Source: an uncultured Bacilli bacterium (GTDB taxonomy: Bacteria; Bacillota_I; Bacilli_A; RF39; UBA660). From it: 64,000 nucleotides of DNA. Location: assembly GCA_934096315.1 (NCBI GenBank), contig CAKOLT010000002.1, positions 1 to 64,000 on the forward strand, read 5' to 3'. Positions within the stretch are counted from its first letter, which is position 1, and every line of letters begins with the position of its first letter. Below the pieces are notes generated by a model, which saw only the letters and a program-made list of their open reading frames with translations, made no database searches and was not told the DNA's origin. This document shows, one piece after another, positions 1 to 8,843 of the stretch. The translations under genes were made by a program, and so were the position numbers.

Positions 1-2
1 TG

Positions 3-59
3 CAAAAAGTAGATGTAATCAACCGTATTTATTGGGAAAAATTGAGTTTTAAATCTTAA
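3..59 (+). CDS. possible C-terminal end of an upstream gene (partial)
   Basis: An open frame enters from the left edge and ends at a TAA at 57-59, giving 18 residues (QKVDVINRIYWEKLSFKS). It is too short to identify. In many Firmicutes gdpP lies just upstream of rplI, but these residues do not resemble the end of that family as I know it. It may be non-coding. Confidence 0.2.
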   Translation, partial: QKVDVINRIYWEKLSFKS

Positions 60-94
60 ACTATATTTTTATCCTGATAAATATAAGATTCCTA

Positions 95-123
95 ATGACT
101 TATTAGAGAAAATATAGTATAAT
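95..123 (+). promoter_or_regulatory. sigma-A promoter of rplI-dnaB
   Basis: The -35 box is ATGACT at 95-100 and the -10 box is a consensus TATAAT at 118-123, with a 17-base spacer. It sits 26 bases before the rplI start, and a ribosome site (GGAAGG) follows. Confidence 0.55.
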
Positions 124-149
124 AATATAAGAAAAGGAAGGTAATACTT

Positions 150-593
150 ATGAAAGTAATATTTATAAAAGATTTGAAAGGTCAAGGAAAAAAAGGAGAA
201 ATAAAAGAAGTTAGTGATGGCTATGCAACAAACTTTTTAATAAAAAAAGGATACGCAGTTAAACAAACAAAAACAAGTTCTGATATTTTAAATAAAGAAA
301 TAGAAACGCAAAAACAAACAGAAGAAAAAGAAATAAAAGCTGCATCAATTATAAAGAAAGAACTAGAAAAAGAAAAAATACAATTTACTTTAAAAGCAGG
401 AGACAGTGGAAAAACATTTGGTTCCATTTCAACCAAGCAAATAGAAGGACTTCTTAAAGAAAAAGGATACAATATTGACAGAAAAAAAATAAATATAGAG
501 ACACCAATATCATCTTTAGGATTCCATACTGTAGAAATAGAACTACATAAAAAAGTAATAGCAAAAATAACTATAGAAGTAAATCAAAAGTAG
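150..593 (+). CDS. rplI: 50S ribosomal protein L9
   Basis: L9 of the large ribosomal subunit binds 23S rRNA near the base of the L1 stalk. The N-terminal signature [18 protein letters not shown] and the following [14 protein letters not shown] segment are typical of the N-terminal rRNA-binding domain. A charged helix (about residues 45-75) connects to the C-terminal domain, which carries the GKTFGSIS segment. The length of 147 residues is normal. It starts at ATG behind GGAAGG and is followed seven bases later by dnaB, the arrangement found near the replication origin of Bacilli. Confidence 0.96.
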   Translation: MKVIFIKDLKGQGKKGEIKEVSDGYATNFLIKKGYAVKQTKTSSDILNKEIETQKQTEEKEIKAASIIKKELEKEKIQFTLKAGDSGKTFGSISTKQIEGLLKEKGYNIDRKKINIETPISSLGFHTVEIELHKKVIAKITIEVNQK

Positions 594-600
594 GTGAAGT

Positions 601-1944
601 ATGAATAAAGGATTACCAAATAATTTAGAAGCAGAAAAATCCTTAATAGGATCATTATTTTGGTCATATGCATCTCTTCAAAAAGGGTGCGAAGAAGTAT
701 CAAAAGAAGCATTCTATTTAGATAGCAATGCAAAAATATTTGAAGTAATAAATGATTTATATAATAACAAAAAACCCGTAGATATAAATACAGTAACAGC
801 GGAATTAATTGATAGAAAAATATTATCCCAAGTTGGGGGTGTAGAATATTTAAATGAAATAGTAGACAGCGTTGCTACTGGGGCAAACATAGATTATTAC
901 ATAACAGCAGTATTAGAAAAATATACCCTAAGAAGAATGATAGAAGTCGCAACTAAAATAATAACTGAAGCTAATCAAAATGATATAGATGTAAATTCTG
1001 CTGTTGAAGAAGCAGAAAAAAGTATACTAAACGTATCAAAAGAAAGAAGAACAACAGAATTTAGAAAAATACAAGATGTTTTAGTAAAAACAGAAGAAGA
1101 CCTAGAAACATTAGCTAAAAATAAAGGCAAAGTAACAGGGCTAACTACAGGATTATATGATTTAGACAATGTAACAGAGGGACTTCATCCCACCCAGTTA
1201 ATTATAATTGCCGCCCGCCCTGCAGTTGGTAAAACAGCTCTTGCACTTAATTTAGCAGTAAATGCCTCAAAAACAACAAAAAAAAATATTGCCATCTTTT
1301 CTCTAGAAATGCCAGCAGAACAACTTATATTAAGAATGATAAGTTCTCTTGGGCAAATAGAAGGAAAAAAATTACAAACAGGACGATTAGAAAATGAAGA
1401 CTGGAAAAGAGTAAATGAAGCAATGAGTCAACTTGCAGACACTAATATATTCTTTCATGATTCTGGGGGAATAACTGCAAGCGAAATAAAAGCAAAATGT
1501 AGAAGATTAACAACCCAAGGCGAAGGATTAGGTCTTGTCATAATAGATTATTTACAATTAATAGATTCATCATCAAAATATGCAGGTTCTAGACAACAAG
1601 AAGTATCAGAAATATCAAGAAAATTAAAAACACTAGCTTTAGAATTAGAAGTACCAGTAATAGCTCTATCACAATTATCAAGAAGTGTAGAAAAAAGAGA
1701 AGACAAAAAACCAGTTTTAAGTGATTTAAGAGAATCTGGATCAATAGAACAAGACGCTGATATAGTAGCAGCCTTACATGCCCCTGAAATAGAAACTCCA
1801 TTAGATGATACAATCCCAGTACCAATACAATTATTAATTTTAAAACATCGTAATGGACCAATTGCAAACATAGACTTATTATTTAAGAAACAAACATCTA
1901 CATTTTTATCAATAAAGAAAGAAGGCGGTTTGAGTGCAAAATAA
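601..1944 (+). CDS. dnaB: replicative DNA helicase
   Basis: This is the hexameric ATP-driven helicase that unwinds DNA ahead of the replisome (called DnaC in Bacillus subtilis). The N-terminal helical domain (about residues 1-150) opens with NNLEAEKSLIGSL, the usual interaction-domain start. The RecA-like C-terminal domain has Walker A ARPAVGKTA near residue 205, Walker B VIIDYLQLI near 314 and the LRESGSIEQDAD segment. The Walker A variant replaces the common PSMGK by PAVGK but keeps all catalytic positions. At 447 residues it is full length. It is cotranscribed with rplI and its end overlaps the next gene by 11 bases. Confidence 0.96.
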   Translation: MNKGLPNNLEAEKSLIGSLFWSYASLQKGCEEVSKEAFYLDSNAKIFEVINDLYNNKKPVDINTVTAELIDRKILSQVGGVEYLNEIVDSVATGANIDYYITAVLEKYTLRRMIEVATKIITEANQNDIDVNSAVEEAEKSILNVSKERRTTEFRKIQDVLVKTEEDLETLAKNKGKVTGLTTGLYDLDNVTEGLHPTQLIIIAARPAVGKTALALNLAVNASKTTKKNIAIFSLEMPAEQLILRMISSLGQIEGKKLQTGRLENEDWKRVNEAMSQLADTNIFFHDSGGITASEIKAKCRRLTTQGEGLGLVIIDYLQLIDSSSKYAGSRQQEVSEISRKLKTLALELEVPVIALSQLSRSVEKREDKKPVLSDLRESGSIEQDADIVAALHAPEIETPLDDTIPVPIQLLILKHRNGPIANIDLLFKKQTSTFLSIKKEGGLSAK

Positions 1945-3454
1945 AAAAATCAATATAAACACAATGTTATTAATAATTATAATAATACCATTAATTACAT
2001 TCTTATCAATATCCTCAGGCTCCAAAACAAATAAAAACCCAAATGAAGTATATGCAATTTATATTGAAGGAGAAAAAATAGGAACCGTCGCAAGTAAAAA
2101 AAGTTTAGAAAACTACATTAATAAACAAGAAGAACAAATAAAAATAAAATATGGGGTTAATGATGTACATACTCCAAAAGGAGTAGACATCAAAAAAATA
2201 TACACATATGACAAAAAGACAGATTCTGTTGAAGAAATATATAACAAAATGATAAAATTGAAAAAGTTTACTATAAAAGGGATCGTGGTAACTATCCAAA
2301 CTCCAAATGATGAAAATCAAAAAGAGAAATATATATATACACTAAATAAAAAAATATTTGACACGTCATTAGACAACTTAATTAAAGCTTTCATAGATAA
2401 TGAAACATATACAAAGTTCTTAAAAGGAACCCAGGAGGAAATAAAAGATACAGGAAGCATTATAGAAAATATAGACCTAGAAGAAAAAATAACATATAAA
2501 GAAGACTACATACCAACAGATAAACAAATATTTACAAATGCAGATGAATTAACAAAATATTTATTATATGGGACTCTAAATAAGCAAGAAACATATATAG
2601 TAAAGGAAGGCGACACAATTGAGGATATTGCAAATGCAAATAAATTAAATGTCCAAGAATTCTTAATTGCAAACCCAACATTTACCAGTGCAAATAATCT
2701 TTTATATGCGAGTCAAGAAGTTAACGTAGGATTAATTAACCCTCTAATAAACGTAGTAGTAGATGTCCATAGCGTTGAAGATACACCAAAAGACTATGCT
2801 GTAGAAATAAAATATGACGAAAACCAAGTAGTCGGCTATGAAAATGTCGAGCGCGAAGGAGAAAATGGTCTAGACAAAGTAGTAAAAAAATACCAATATA
2901 TTAATGGACAATTAGTAGATGCTGTAACAGTAAGTTCTACAGAAATTAAACCTTCAGTAAGTAAGATAGTGGTAAAAGGAGAAAAATACATACCTAATGT
3001 TGCAGATTTATCATATTGGTCTTGGCCAACAGAGTATCCATATACAATAACATCATACTTTCAATATCGTTGGGGTGCTTTCCATAGTGCCATAGACATA
3101 TATGTAGGATACAATTCAGCAATATACGCCGCAAATAACGGAACAGTATATCAAATAGGAACAGGTTGTGCACCCGGAGCAATAAATTGTAATAATCAAA
3201 GAGGAAACTTTATAATTATTAATCATAATTCCGGAAATTACTACACACAATACATGCACTTATCAAATATTTTAGTAAAACCAGGTCAAACAGTATCACG
3301 TGGTCAAAAAATAGCAACTATGGGAAATACCGGATACGTTGTACCTACTCCGTCCTCTTATAGTCCATATTCAGGTACTCATTTAGATTTTTCAGTATAT
3401 TTAGGAATACCATATCGTGGTGGTACCCCTATAAATCCACTCGGACTTTATTAA
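1934..3454 (+). CDS. membrane-anchored M23 peptidase with LysM and G5 domains
   Basis: This is probably an envelope peptidoglycan hydrolase or a structural relative of one. Visible in order: a membrane anchor at about residues 11-27, a unique region, a LysM domain at about 219-268 (YIVKEGDTIEDIANANKL), a G5-like domain at about 280-350 and a C-terminal M23/LytM fold at about 355-506. The metal-site motif HSAID (H384, D388) is present, but the usual HLHF motif reads HLDF (H483, D485), so one expected zinc ligand is Asp. I chose the GTG at 1934, which overlaps dnaB by 11 bases; it follows a weak GAAGGCGG ribosome site. walJ follows two bases later. Whether it still cleaves peptidoglycan is uncertain. 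Confidence 0.8.
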   Translation: MQNKKININTMLLIIIIIPLITFLSISSGSKTNKNPNEVYAIYIEGEKIGTVASKKSLENYINKQEEQIKIKYGVNDVHTPKGVDIKKIYTYDKKTDSVEEIYNKMIKLKKFTIKGIVVTIQTPNDENQKEKYIYTLNKKIFDTSLDNLIKAFIDNETYTKFLKGTQEEIKDTGSIIENIDLEEKITYKEDYIPTDKQIFTNADELTKYLLYGTLNKQETYIVKEGDTIEDIANANKLNVQEFLIANPTFTSANNLLYASQEVNVGLINPLINVVVDVHSVEDTPKDYAVEIKYDENQVVGYENVEREGENGLDKVVKKYQYINGQLVDAVTVSSTEIKPSVSKIVVKGEKYIPNVADLSYWSWPTEYPYTITSYFQYRWGAFHSAIDIYVGYNSAIYAANNGTVYQIGTGCAPGAINCNNQRGNFIIINHNSGNYYTQYMHLSNILVKPGQTVSRGQKIATMGNTGYVVPTPSSYSPYSGTHLDFSVYLGIPYRGGTPINPLGLY

Positions 3455-3456
3455 CA

Positions 3457-4215
3457 ATGAAAGTAACCGTATTATCAAGTGGTAGTAAAGGAAATACTAC
3501 CTATATAGAAACAAGGAGTACCAAAATATTAATAGATATTGGAAATAGTTGCAAATATGTAACAGAAAAATTAAACACTTTAGGAGTATCTTCACATGAT
3601 ATAGAAGCAATACTAATAACTCATACTCATATTGACCATGTTAAAGGATTAAAAACCTTTACAAATAAAAACAACCCTAAGGTATATATTACAGAAAAAA
3701 TGTATCCAGATCTAAATTATTTAAAAAACTATGAATACATAACATCAAATGTAATAAATATAAAGGACATAACAATAACAATAATAAAAACCTCACATGA
3801 CGCTGAAGACTCTATAGGATTCATTATTGCAAATGAAAAAAATTCATTAGTATACATAACAGATACTGGGTACATAAACCAAAAATATCATCCATTACTA
3901 AAAAATAAGGATATATATATTATGGAAAGCAACCATGATATTGAAATGTTAAACAATAGTTCCTACCCTTTTAAATTAAGACAAAGAATATTATCAGATA
4001 AAGGACACCTATCAAATTATGATTCCTCTAAATACTTAGGTTCCTTTATTGGAGATGACACTAAATATATATTTTTAGCACATTTATCAGAAGAAAATAA
4101 TACAAGAGATTTAGCAGAAAGTACTCTTCAGGGTAAATTAGAAGAATTACATAACACAAAAATAAAAATAATAGTTACAACTCAAAATAAGGAAACGGAG
4201 CTAGTAGAAATATGA
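3457..4215 (+). CDS. walJ: metallo-beta-lactamase fold hydrolase WalJ/YycJ
   Basis: This is a two-metal nuclease-type hydrolase of the metallo-beta-lactamase fold. In Bacilli it is encoded in the wal cluster and linked to cell-wall and DNA-replication coordination. The signature HTHIDH (H56, H58, D60, H61) is intact, and further metal ligands appear around SHDAED and the TDTGY segment. The length of 252 is typical. The two-component genes walR and walK that usually precede it are not here. Its TGA stop overlaps the rlmH start (ATGA), so the two are probably translationally coupled. Confidence 0.85.
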   Translation: MKVTVLSSGSKGNTTYIETRSTKILIDIGNSCKYVTEKLNTLGVSSHDIEAILITHTHIDHVKGLKTFTNKNNPKVYITEKMYPDLNYLKNYEYITSNVINIKDITITIIKTSHDAEDSIGFIIANEKNSLVYITDTGYINQKYHPLLKNKDIYIMESNHDIEMLNNSSYPFKLRQRILSDKGHLSNYDSSKYLGSFIGDDTKYIFLAHLSEENNTRDLAESTLQGKLEELHNTKIKIIVTTQNKETELVEI

Positions 4216-4646
4216 TAAAAATAATAGCAATTGGCAAACTAAAGGAAAACTACTTAAAAGAAGCATGTCAAGATTATATACAAAGAATTAATAAGTATCA
4301 TAAAATAAATATTATAGAATTACCTGATACCAATATTATAAAAGAAAAAGAAGAAATAAAAAAACATATAGCCCCAAGAGACTATATAGTAACCTTAGAA
4401 ATTGAAGGAAAAAATCCCACTAGTCCAGAATTAGCACAAAAAATAGATAAAACATTTATTGATTATCCATGCATAACATTTGTAATAGGATCCTCAGAAG
4501 GTCTACATGATGAAATAAAAAAACTAAGTAATTATAATTTATCATTTTCTAACTTAACATTTCCACACGGACTATTTAGAATAATCCTACTAGAACAAAT
4601 ATATAGAAGTTTTAAAATATTAAATGGGGAAACATATCATAAATAA
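4212..4646 (+). CDS. rlmH: 23S rRNA pseudouridine-1915 N3-methyltransferase
   Basis: RlmH methylates pseudouridine 1915 in helix 69 of 23S rRNA, using SAM, on assembled 70S ribosomes. It is a small SPOUT-class knotted enzyme. The knot region FVIGSSEGLHDE and the C-terminal FPHGLFRIILLEQIYR and GETYHK segments are diagnostic. At 144 residues it is slightly shorter than the usual 155-160 but complete at both ends. It overlaps walJ by four bases and ends in a strong terminator. In many Firmicutes it lies near oriC. Confidence 0.95.
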   Translation: MIKIIAIGKLKENYLKEACQDYIQRINKYHKINIIELPDTNIIKEKEEIKKHIAPRDYIVTLEIEGKNPTSPELAQKIDKTFIDYPCITFVIGSSEGLHDEIKKLSNYNLSFSNLTFPHGLFRIILLEQIYRSFKILNGETYHK

Positions 4647-4682
4647 AAGCACTTTCCACACCTACTGTGGATAGTGCTTTTA
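4646..4682 (+). terminator. terminator of the rplI-rlmH block
   Basis: The arms AAAGCACT..CCACA (646-660 of the 4-kb block) and TGTGG..AGTGCTTT (4666-4680) pair around a five-base loop, with a short T run after. The stem overlaps the rlmH stop codon. The descending arm contains TGTGGATAG, which resembles a DnaA box. Confidence 0.7.
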
Positions 4683-4689
4683 CATTACA

Positions 4690-4720
4690 GTTATCAACAG
4701 TTATTGTTGATAACTTTTTT
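4690..4720 (+). terminator. second hairpin between convergent rlmH and nifJ
   Basis: A perfect 10-bp stem GTTATCAACA / TGTTGATAAC (4690-4699 and 4705-4714) with a five-base loop is followed by six T. It can stop read-through from rlmH; it covers the last codons of nifJ. Each arm carries TTATCAACA, one base from the consensus DnaA box. Confidence 0.65.
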
Positions 4721-7700
4721 CAAGGCTTTTATAATAATTATATCTATTAATAGCCCATTTTTTTTGTTTGTCTAATAAAGATAAACTATCATCATTCAAA
4801 TTATTAAATCTATTTTCCCCTTTTAAGAAATCACTATACAAATCAAAATCAACATCCTTAGAATCCATAATAAATTCATTATTCAGAGGATTATATCTAA
4901 AAGTAAGGAAATAACCACATTTTGTAGCTAAATATGCATCACTCAAACTATGTTCCATTCCAGTCTTAATACCATGTTCAATACATGGAGCATAACAAAT
5001 AATCATACTTGGGCCATTATAGCTACTAGCCTCTTGTAAAGCCTTAAGATATTGTTCTTTATCATAACCAATATTACAACAAGCAACATAAACATGAGGA
5101 TAACTCATAATTATTCTAGCAAGATCCTTTTTATAATTAACCTTTCCTCCTGCTGTAAATGAAGCAATAGATCCAATATTACTAGACTTCGAAGATTGAC
5201 CTCCAGTATTAGAATAAACCTCTGTATCAAGCACAAGCACATTAATATTATTATTAGTAGACATTACGTGATCAAGTCCTCCAAACCCAATATCATAGGC
5301 AAACCCATCACCTCCAACTACCCACATACTCTTCGGAGTTATAAATTCCTTATATTCAAGAAGATACTTATGCTTATTATAATCTATATTCCTCATAACT
5401 TCCAAACAAGTTTCAAAATCATTACAATTATTTAGCCATTTATCAAAAATTTCCTCTTTATTATTAATCATATATTCTTTAATTTTTTCCCTTTTATAAT
5501 TTATTCCTGTAAGAATACCAAGACCAAACTCACTATTATCCTCAAATAAAGAATTAGCCCAAGACACAGAATATGGCATAGAAGGAACACTAGCCCCATA
5601 TATAGAAGAACAACCAGTAGCATTTGCAATAATTAAATTATTGGAAAACATTTGTGTCAGATTTTTAATATATGGTGTTTCCCCACAACCACCACAAGCT
5701 CCACTAAATTCAAATTTAGGCATAATAAAACCAATATTTCTAACATTCATAATTTTGCTATTAACACTTTCATTAATATTATTGGCAAGTAATTTATCAA
5801 AAACTTCTTGTTTAAATACATTTCTATCATAGTTTTTCATAACTAACGCTTTATTACCCATTTTTCCAGGACAATTATTAACACAAAGTCCACAACCAGT
5901 ACAATCTTTATAGGATATACCAATCATATAGCCTTTTCCTTTAGGATTAATACAGGTAATTCCATCTTCAGTAACATCAGGAAGTACAAATGGTCTAATA
6001 ACACCATGAGGACATACAAAAGCACATCTATTACATTGTATACAATTCTCTTTTACCCAGCAAGGTACCACTTCTGCAATACCTCTCTTTTCATACTTAC
6101 TATTACCACCCTCAAAAATTCCACTATCCATATCTTTAAACACACTAACAGGAAGACTATCACCCTTTAAATTACTAATAACATCTTCAAATCTCATATC
6201 AATATTTTCGCTATATTTAATATTAACAAAATCCTTCGGAACTTCAATCTCTCTTAAATGATCAAGAGAAAGATCTACAATCTTATTATTAATAGCAATA
6301 ACCTCTTCACCCTTATATTTAAAACGATTAATATTATGATCTTTAATAATCTTTTTAACACTATCAATATCAAGCTTATTTATAATTTTAAAAATACAAA
6401 TTTCCATACAAGTACTAATCTTATTTTTAAGACCAATTCTATTAACTAAACCATAAGCATCTATAACAAATACTTTAATTTTCTTTTTTCCAAGTAAATA
6501 TTTAGCTTTATTAGGTAAACTATTGATAAATTTATCACCATCAATATCAGTATTAACAATTAAAGTACCGCCATCCTTTATATTATCAAGAATATCATAC
6601 TTATACATATAACTATCCTTTGAAACTACAACTAAACAAGGGTTTTCAACATAATAAGCCCCTAGAATAGCATCATCACTTATCTTAATATGACTTCGGG
6701 TAACACCGCCACTTTTTTTAGAATCATATTGAAAATACCCTTGAACAAAACTATTAGTATTATCCCCAATAATCTTAATAATATCTTTAGAAGTTGAAAC
6801 CATACCATCAGAACCATACCCATATATTAAAAATTCTGTATTAGTATTATCCAATTTAAAACTATTATCAATAGGAATACTAAGGTTTGTAACATCATCA
6901 TTAATACCAACAGTAAAATTATGATGAGCATTATCACTATTAAGAAAATCAAAAACTGATTTAATATCTTTTGGAGTAACATTCTTAGAACTTAAACCAT
7001 ATCTTCCCCCAATAATCATAACATCATGATTTTTTAACACACCACATACATCCATATAAAGTGGTTCTCCAACACTACCAAACTCTTTAGTCCTATCTAG
7101 TACAGCAATTCTTTTAACACTCTTAGGAATTACACTATTAAAGTACCCACTGCTAAAAGGTCTATATAAATGTACCTCAATTAAACCATACTTTTTACCA
7201 TTTTTATTAAGATAATTAATAGTTTCCCTAATAGTTCCACAAACAGATCCCATTGCAACAATTATACTATCAGCATTATCATCACCATAATAATTAAAAG
7301 GTTTATAATTAGTTCCTGCAATATCATTAAATTTTTCCATATATTCATAAACTATACTTTTAGCATTATCATAATACATATTACGCACTTCTGTATTTTG
7401 AAAATAAATATCTTCATTTTGTGCCGTACCTCTTGTATTAGGCTTATCAGGATTAATTCCCTTATTTCTAAAATTTTTAAGACAATCAAAATCAATAAGT
7501 TTGGCAACTTCATCTTCATTAATTAATTTAATTTTATCAATCTGATGGCTTGTTCTAAATCCATCAAAAAAATTAATAAATGGAAGACTAGATTTAATTG
7601 CACTTAAATGTGCAATATTAGCCATATGGTATGCTTCGCTTGGACTACTAGAGCAAAGCATACAAACTCCAGTATTACGAACAGCATAAATATCCTGATG

Positions 7701-8075
7701 ATCTCCAAAAATAGAAAGAGCATGCGTAGATAAACTTCTCGCAGCAACATGTACAACTCCCGGAAGTAATTCCCCAGCCATCTTATAAAGAGTAGGAATC
7801 ATAAGAAGAAGACCTTGACTCGCTGTATAAGTTGTAGCTAAACTTCCTCCCTGAAGTGCGCCATGAACAAGAGCAATAGCTCCAGCCTCACTTTGCATCT
7901 CTACAACTTTAACTTTATTCCCAAAAAAATTATTTTTATTAGTATTAGAAATTACATCAACTTTTTCCGCCATTGGAGATGCAGGGGTAATCGGATAAAT
8001 ACCTGCTATTTCTGTAAAATTATAAGAAACTATACCAACAGCTTCATTAGCATCCATAGTTTTATATTTAGTCAT
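4701..8075 (-). CDS. nifJ: pyruvate:ferredoxin (flavodoxin) oxidoreductase
   Basis: The enzyme oxidises pyruvate with CoA to acetyl-CoA and CO2 and reduces ferredoxin, using thiamine diphosphate and iron-sulfur clusters; it is central to anaerobic fermentation. At 1124 residues it is the single-chain form. Visible are the N-terminal domain starting with TYPE residues ITPASPMAE near 28, two [4Fe-4S] motifs CIQCNRCAFVCP (near 677) and CTGCGLCVNNCP (near 722), the cluster-binding CGGCGETP (near 793), and the TPP site GGDGFAYDIGFGGLDH (near 920) with YSNTGGQ. It is alone on its transcript, with its own promoter. The gene is convergent with rlmH. Confidence 0.96.
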   Translation of the reverse strand: MTKYKTMDANEAVGIVSYNFTEIAGIYPITPASPMAEKVDVISNTNKNNFFGNKVKVVEMQSEAGAIALVHGALQGGSLATTYTASQGLLLMIPTLYKMAGELLPGVVHVAARSLSTHALSIFGDHQDIYAVRNTGVCMLCSSSPSEAYHMANIAHLSAIKSSLPFINFFDGFRTSHQIDKIKLINEDEVAKLIDFDCLKNFRNKGINPDKPNTRGTAQNEDIYFQNTEVRNMYYDNAKSIVYEYMEKFNDIAGTNYKPFNYYGDDNADSIIVAMGSVCGTIRETINYLNKNGKKYGLIEVHLYRPFSSGYFNSVIPKSVKRIAVLDRTKEFGSVGEPLYMDVCGVLKNHDVMIIGGRYGLSSKNVTPKDIKSVFDFLNSDNAHHNFTVGINDDVTNLSIPIDNSFKLDNTNTEFLIYGYGSDGMVSTSKDIIKIIGDNTNSFVQGYFQYDSKKSGGVTRSHIKISDDAILGAYYVENPCLVVVSKDSYMYKYDILDNIKDGGTLIVNTDIDGDKFINSLPNKAKYLLGKKKIKVFVIDAYGLVNRIGLKNKISTCMEICIFKIINKLDIDSVKKIIKDHNINRFKYKGEEVIAINNKIVDLSLDHLREIEVPKDFVNIKYSENIDMRFEDVISNLKGDSLPVSVFKDMDSGIFEGGNSKYEKRGIAEVVPCWVKENCIQCNRCAFVCPHGVIRPFVLPDVTEDGITCINPKGKGYMIGISYKDCTGCGLCVNNCPGKMGNKALVMKNYDRNVFKQEVFDKLLANNINESVNSKIMNVRNIGFIMPKFEFSGACGGCGETPYIKNLTQMFSNNLIIANATGCSSIYGASVPSMPYSVSWANSLFEDNSEFGLGILTGINYKREKIKEYMINNKEEIFDKWLNNCNDFETCLEVMRNIDYNKHKYLLEYKEFITPKSMWVVGGDGFAYDIGFGGLDHVMSTNNNINVLVLDTEVYSNTGGQSSKSSNIGSIASFTAGGKVNYKKDLARIIMSYPHVYVACCNIGYDKEQYLKALQEASSYNGPSMIICYAPCIEHGIKTGMEHSLSDAYLATKCGYFLTFRYNPLNNEFIMDSKDVDFDLYSDFLKGENRFNNLNDDSLSLLDKQKKWAINRYNYYKSLEKSYQQ

Positions 8076-8094
8076 ATTTATTCACCTCACATTA

Positions 8095-8123
8095 ATTATA
8101 TTATATTTTTAACAATTTTACAA
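8095..8123 (-). promoter_or_regulatory. promoter of nifJ
   Basis: On the minus strand the boxes are TTGTAA (8123-8118) and TATAAT (8100-8095), separated by 17 bases. The -10 lies 20 bases before the nifJ ATG, whose ribosome site reads GAGGTG. Confidence 0.6.
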
Positions 8124-8125
8124 AC

Positions 8126-8152
8126 AAAAAGAGATTATTTAAATCAATCTCT
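8126..8152 (-). terminator. terminator of gltX-cysS-yugP
   Basis: On the minus strand AGAGATT (8152-8146) pairs with AATCTCT (8136-8130) and is followed by five T. The stem overlaps the yugP stop codon and separates that operon from the nifJ promoter. Confidence 0.6.
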
Positions 8153-8833
8153 ATTATTACTAGCAAATATTAATACATACCTAAATATCTCCAAGAAAGT
8201 GGATAAAAGAGCAGCAACGTAAGTATAGGCAGCAGCCTTAAGCATTTTATTACTACCATCTAACTCTTCCCCAGAAAGAATATTTAAATTATCTAACTCT
8301 CTCTTCCCTCTTCTCGAAGCATCAAACTCAACAGGCAAAGTAACAAGTTGAAATACTAACATCGCAATTAGTAAAATGATTCCTATAAGCATCCAATCCA
8401 TCATCCAGAATATTAAACCAACCCCAATGACAATATATCCAAGTTTAGTAGATAAATTAACAAAAGGAACAAGCATAGATCTAATTCTCATAAAAGAATA
8501 TCCTTCTTTATCTTGAATAGCATGACCGCATTCATGTGCAGCTACACCATTAGAAGCTACTGTGGAACCATGAAAAATATCACTAGACAATCTAACTACC
8601 TTTCTTTTAGGATCATAATGATCTGTAAGTTGTCCCTTAACTTCAACAACATGAACATCTTTAAGTCCATTTTTATCAAGTATTTTTCTAGCAACATCAA
8701 ACCCACTCATACCTCTTCTAGTTTGAACTGACTTATATTTTTTATAATTAAAACTTATAAATATTTGTGCAACAACTGTTATTAAAAAACCAATTAAAGG
8801 CAAAATATAATACCAATAAATACTATTTTCCAC
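8144..8833 (-). CDS. yugP: zinc metallopeptidase, YugP family
   Basis: This is a membrane-embedded neutral zinc peptidase family of unknown substrate, common in Firmicutes. A membrane segment lies at about residues 8-27, the catalytic motif is AAHECGHAIQD (HExxH-type HECGH) near residue 98, and two further hydrophobic segments run from about 120 to 165. The conserved LPVEFDAS segment that supplies the third metal ligand follows. Length 229 is typical. It is the last gene of a minus-strand operon, 10 bases after cysS. Its ATG follows a GGTGAT ribosome site. Confidence 0.85.
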   Translation of the reverse strand: MENSIYWYYILPLIGFLITVVAQIFISFNYKKYKSVQTRRGMSGFDVARKILDKNGLKDVHVVEVKGQLTDHYDPKRKVVRLSSDIFHGSTVASNGVAAHECGHAIQDKEGYSFMRIRSMLVPFVNLSTKLGYIVIGVGLIFWMMDWMLIGIILLIAMLVFQLVTLPVEFDASRRGKRELDNLNILSGEELDGSNKMLKAAAYTYVAALLSTFLEIFRYVLIFASNNRD

Positions 8834-8843
8834 TTTTTATCAC

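Noticed and set aside
7863..8222. 119-codon plus-strand frame over the nifJ start and yugP end
   Set aside because: It crosses a promoter, a terminator and two conserved genes on the other strand and has low-complexity Ile/Asn/Ser content.
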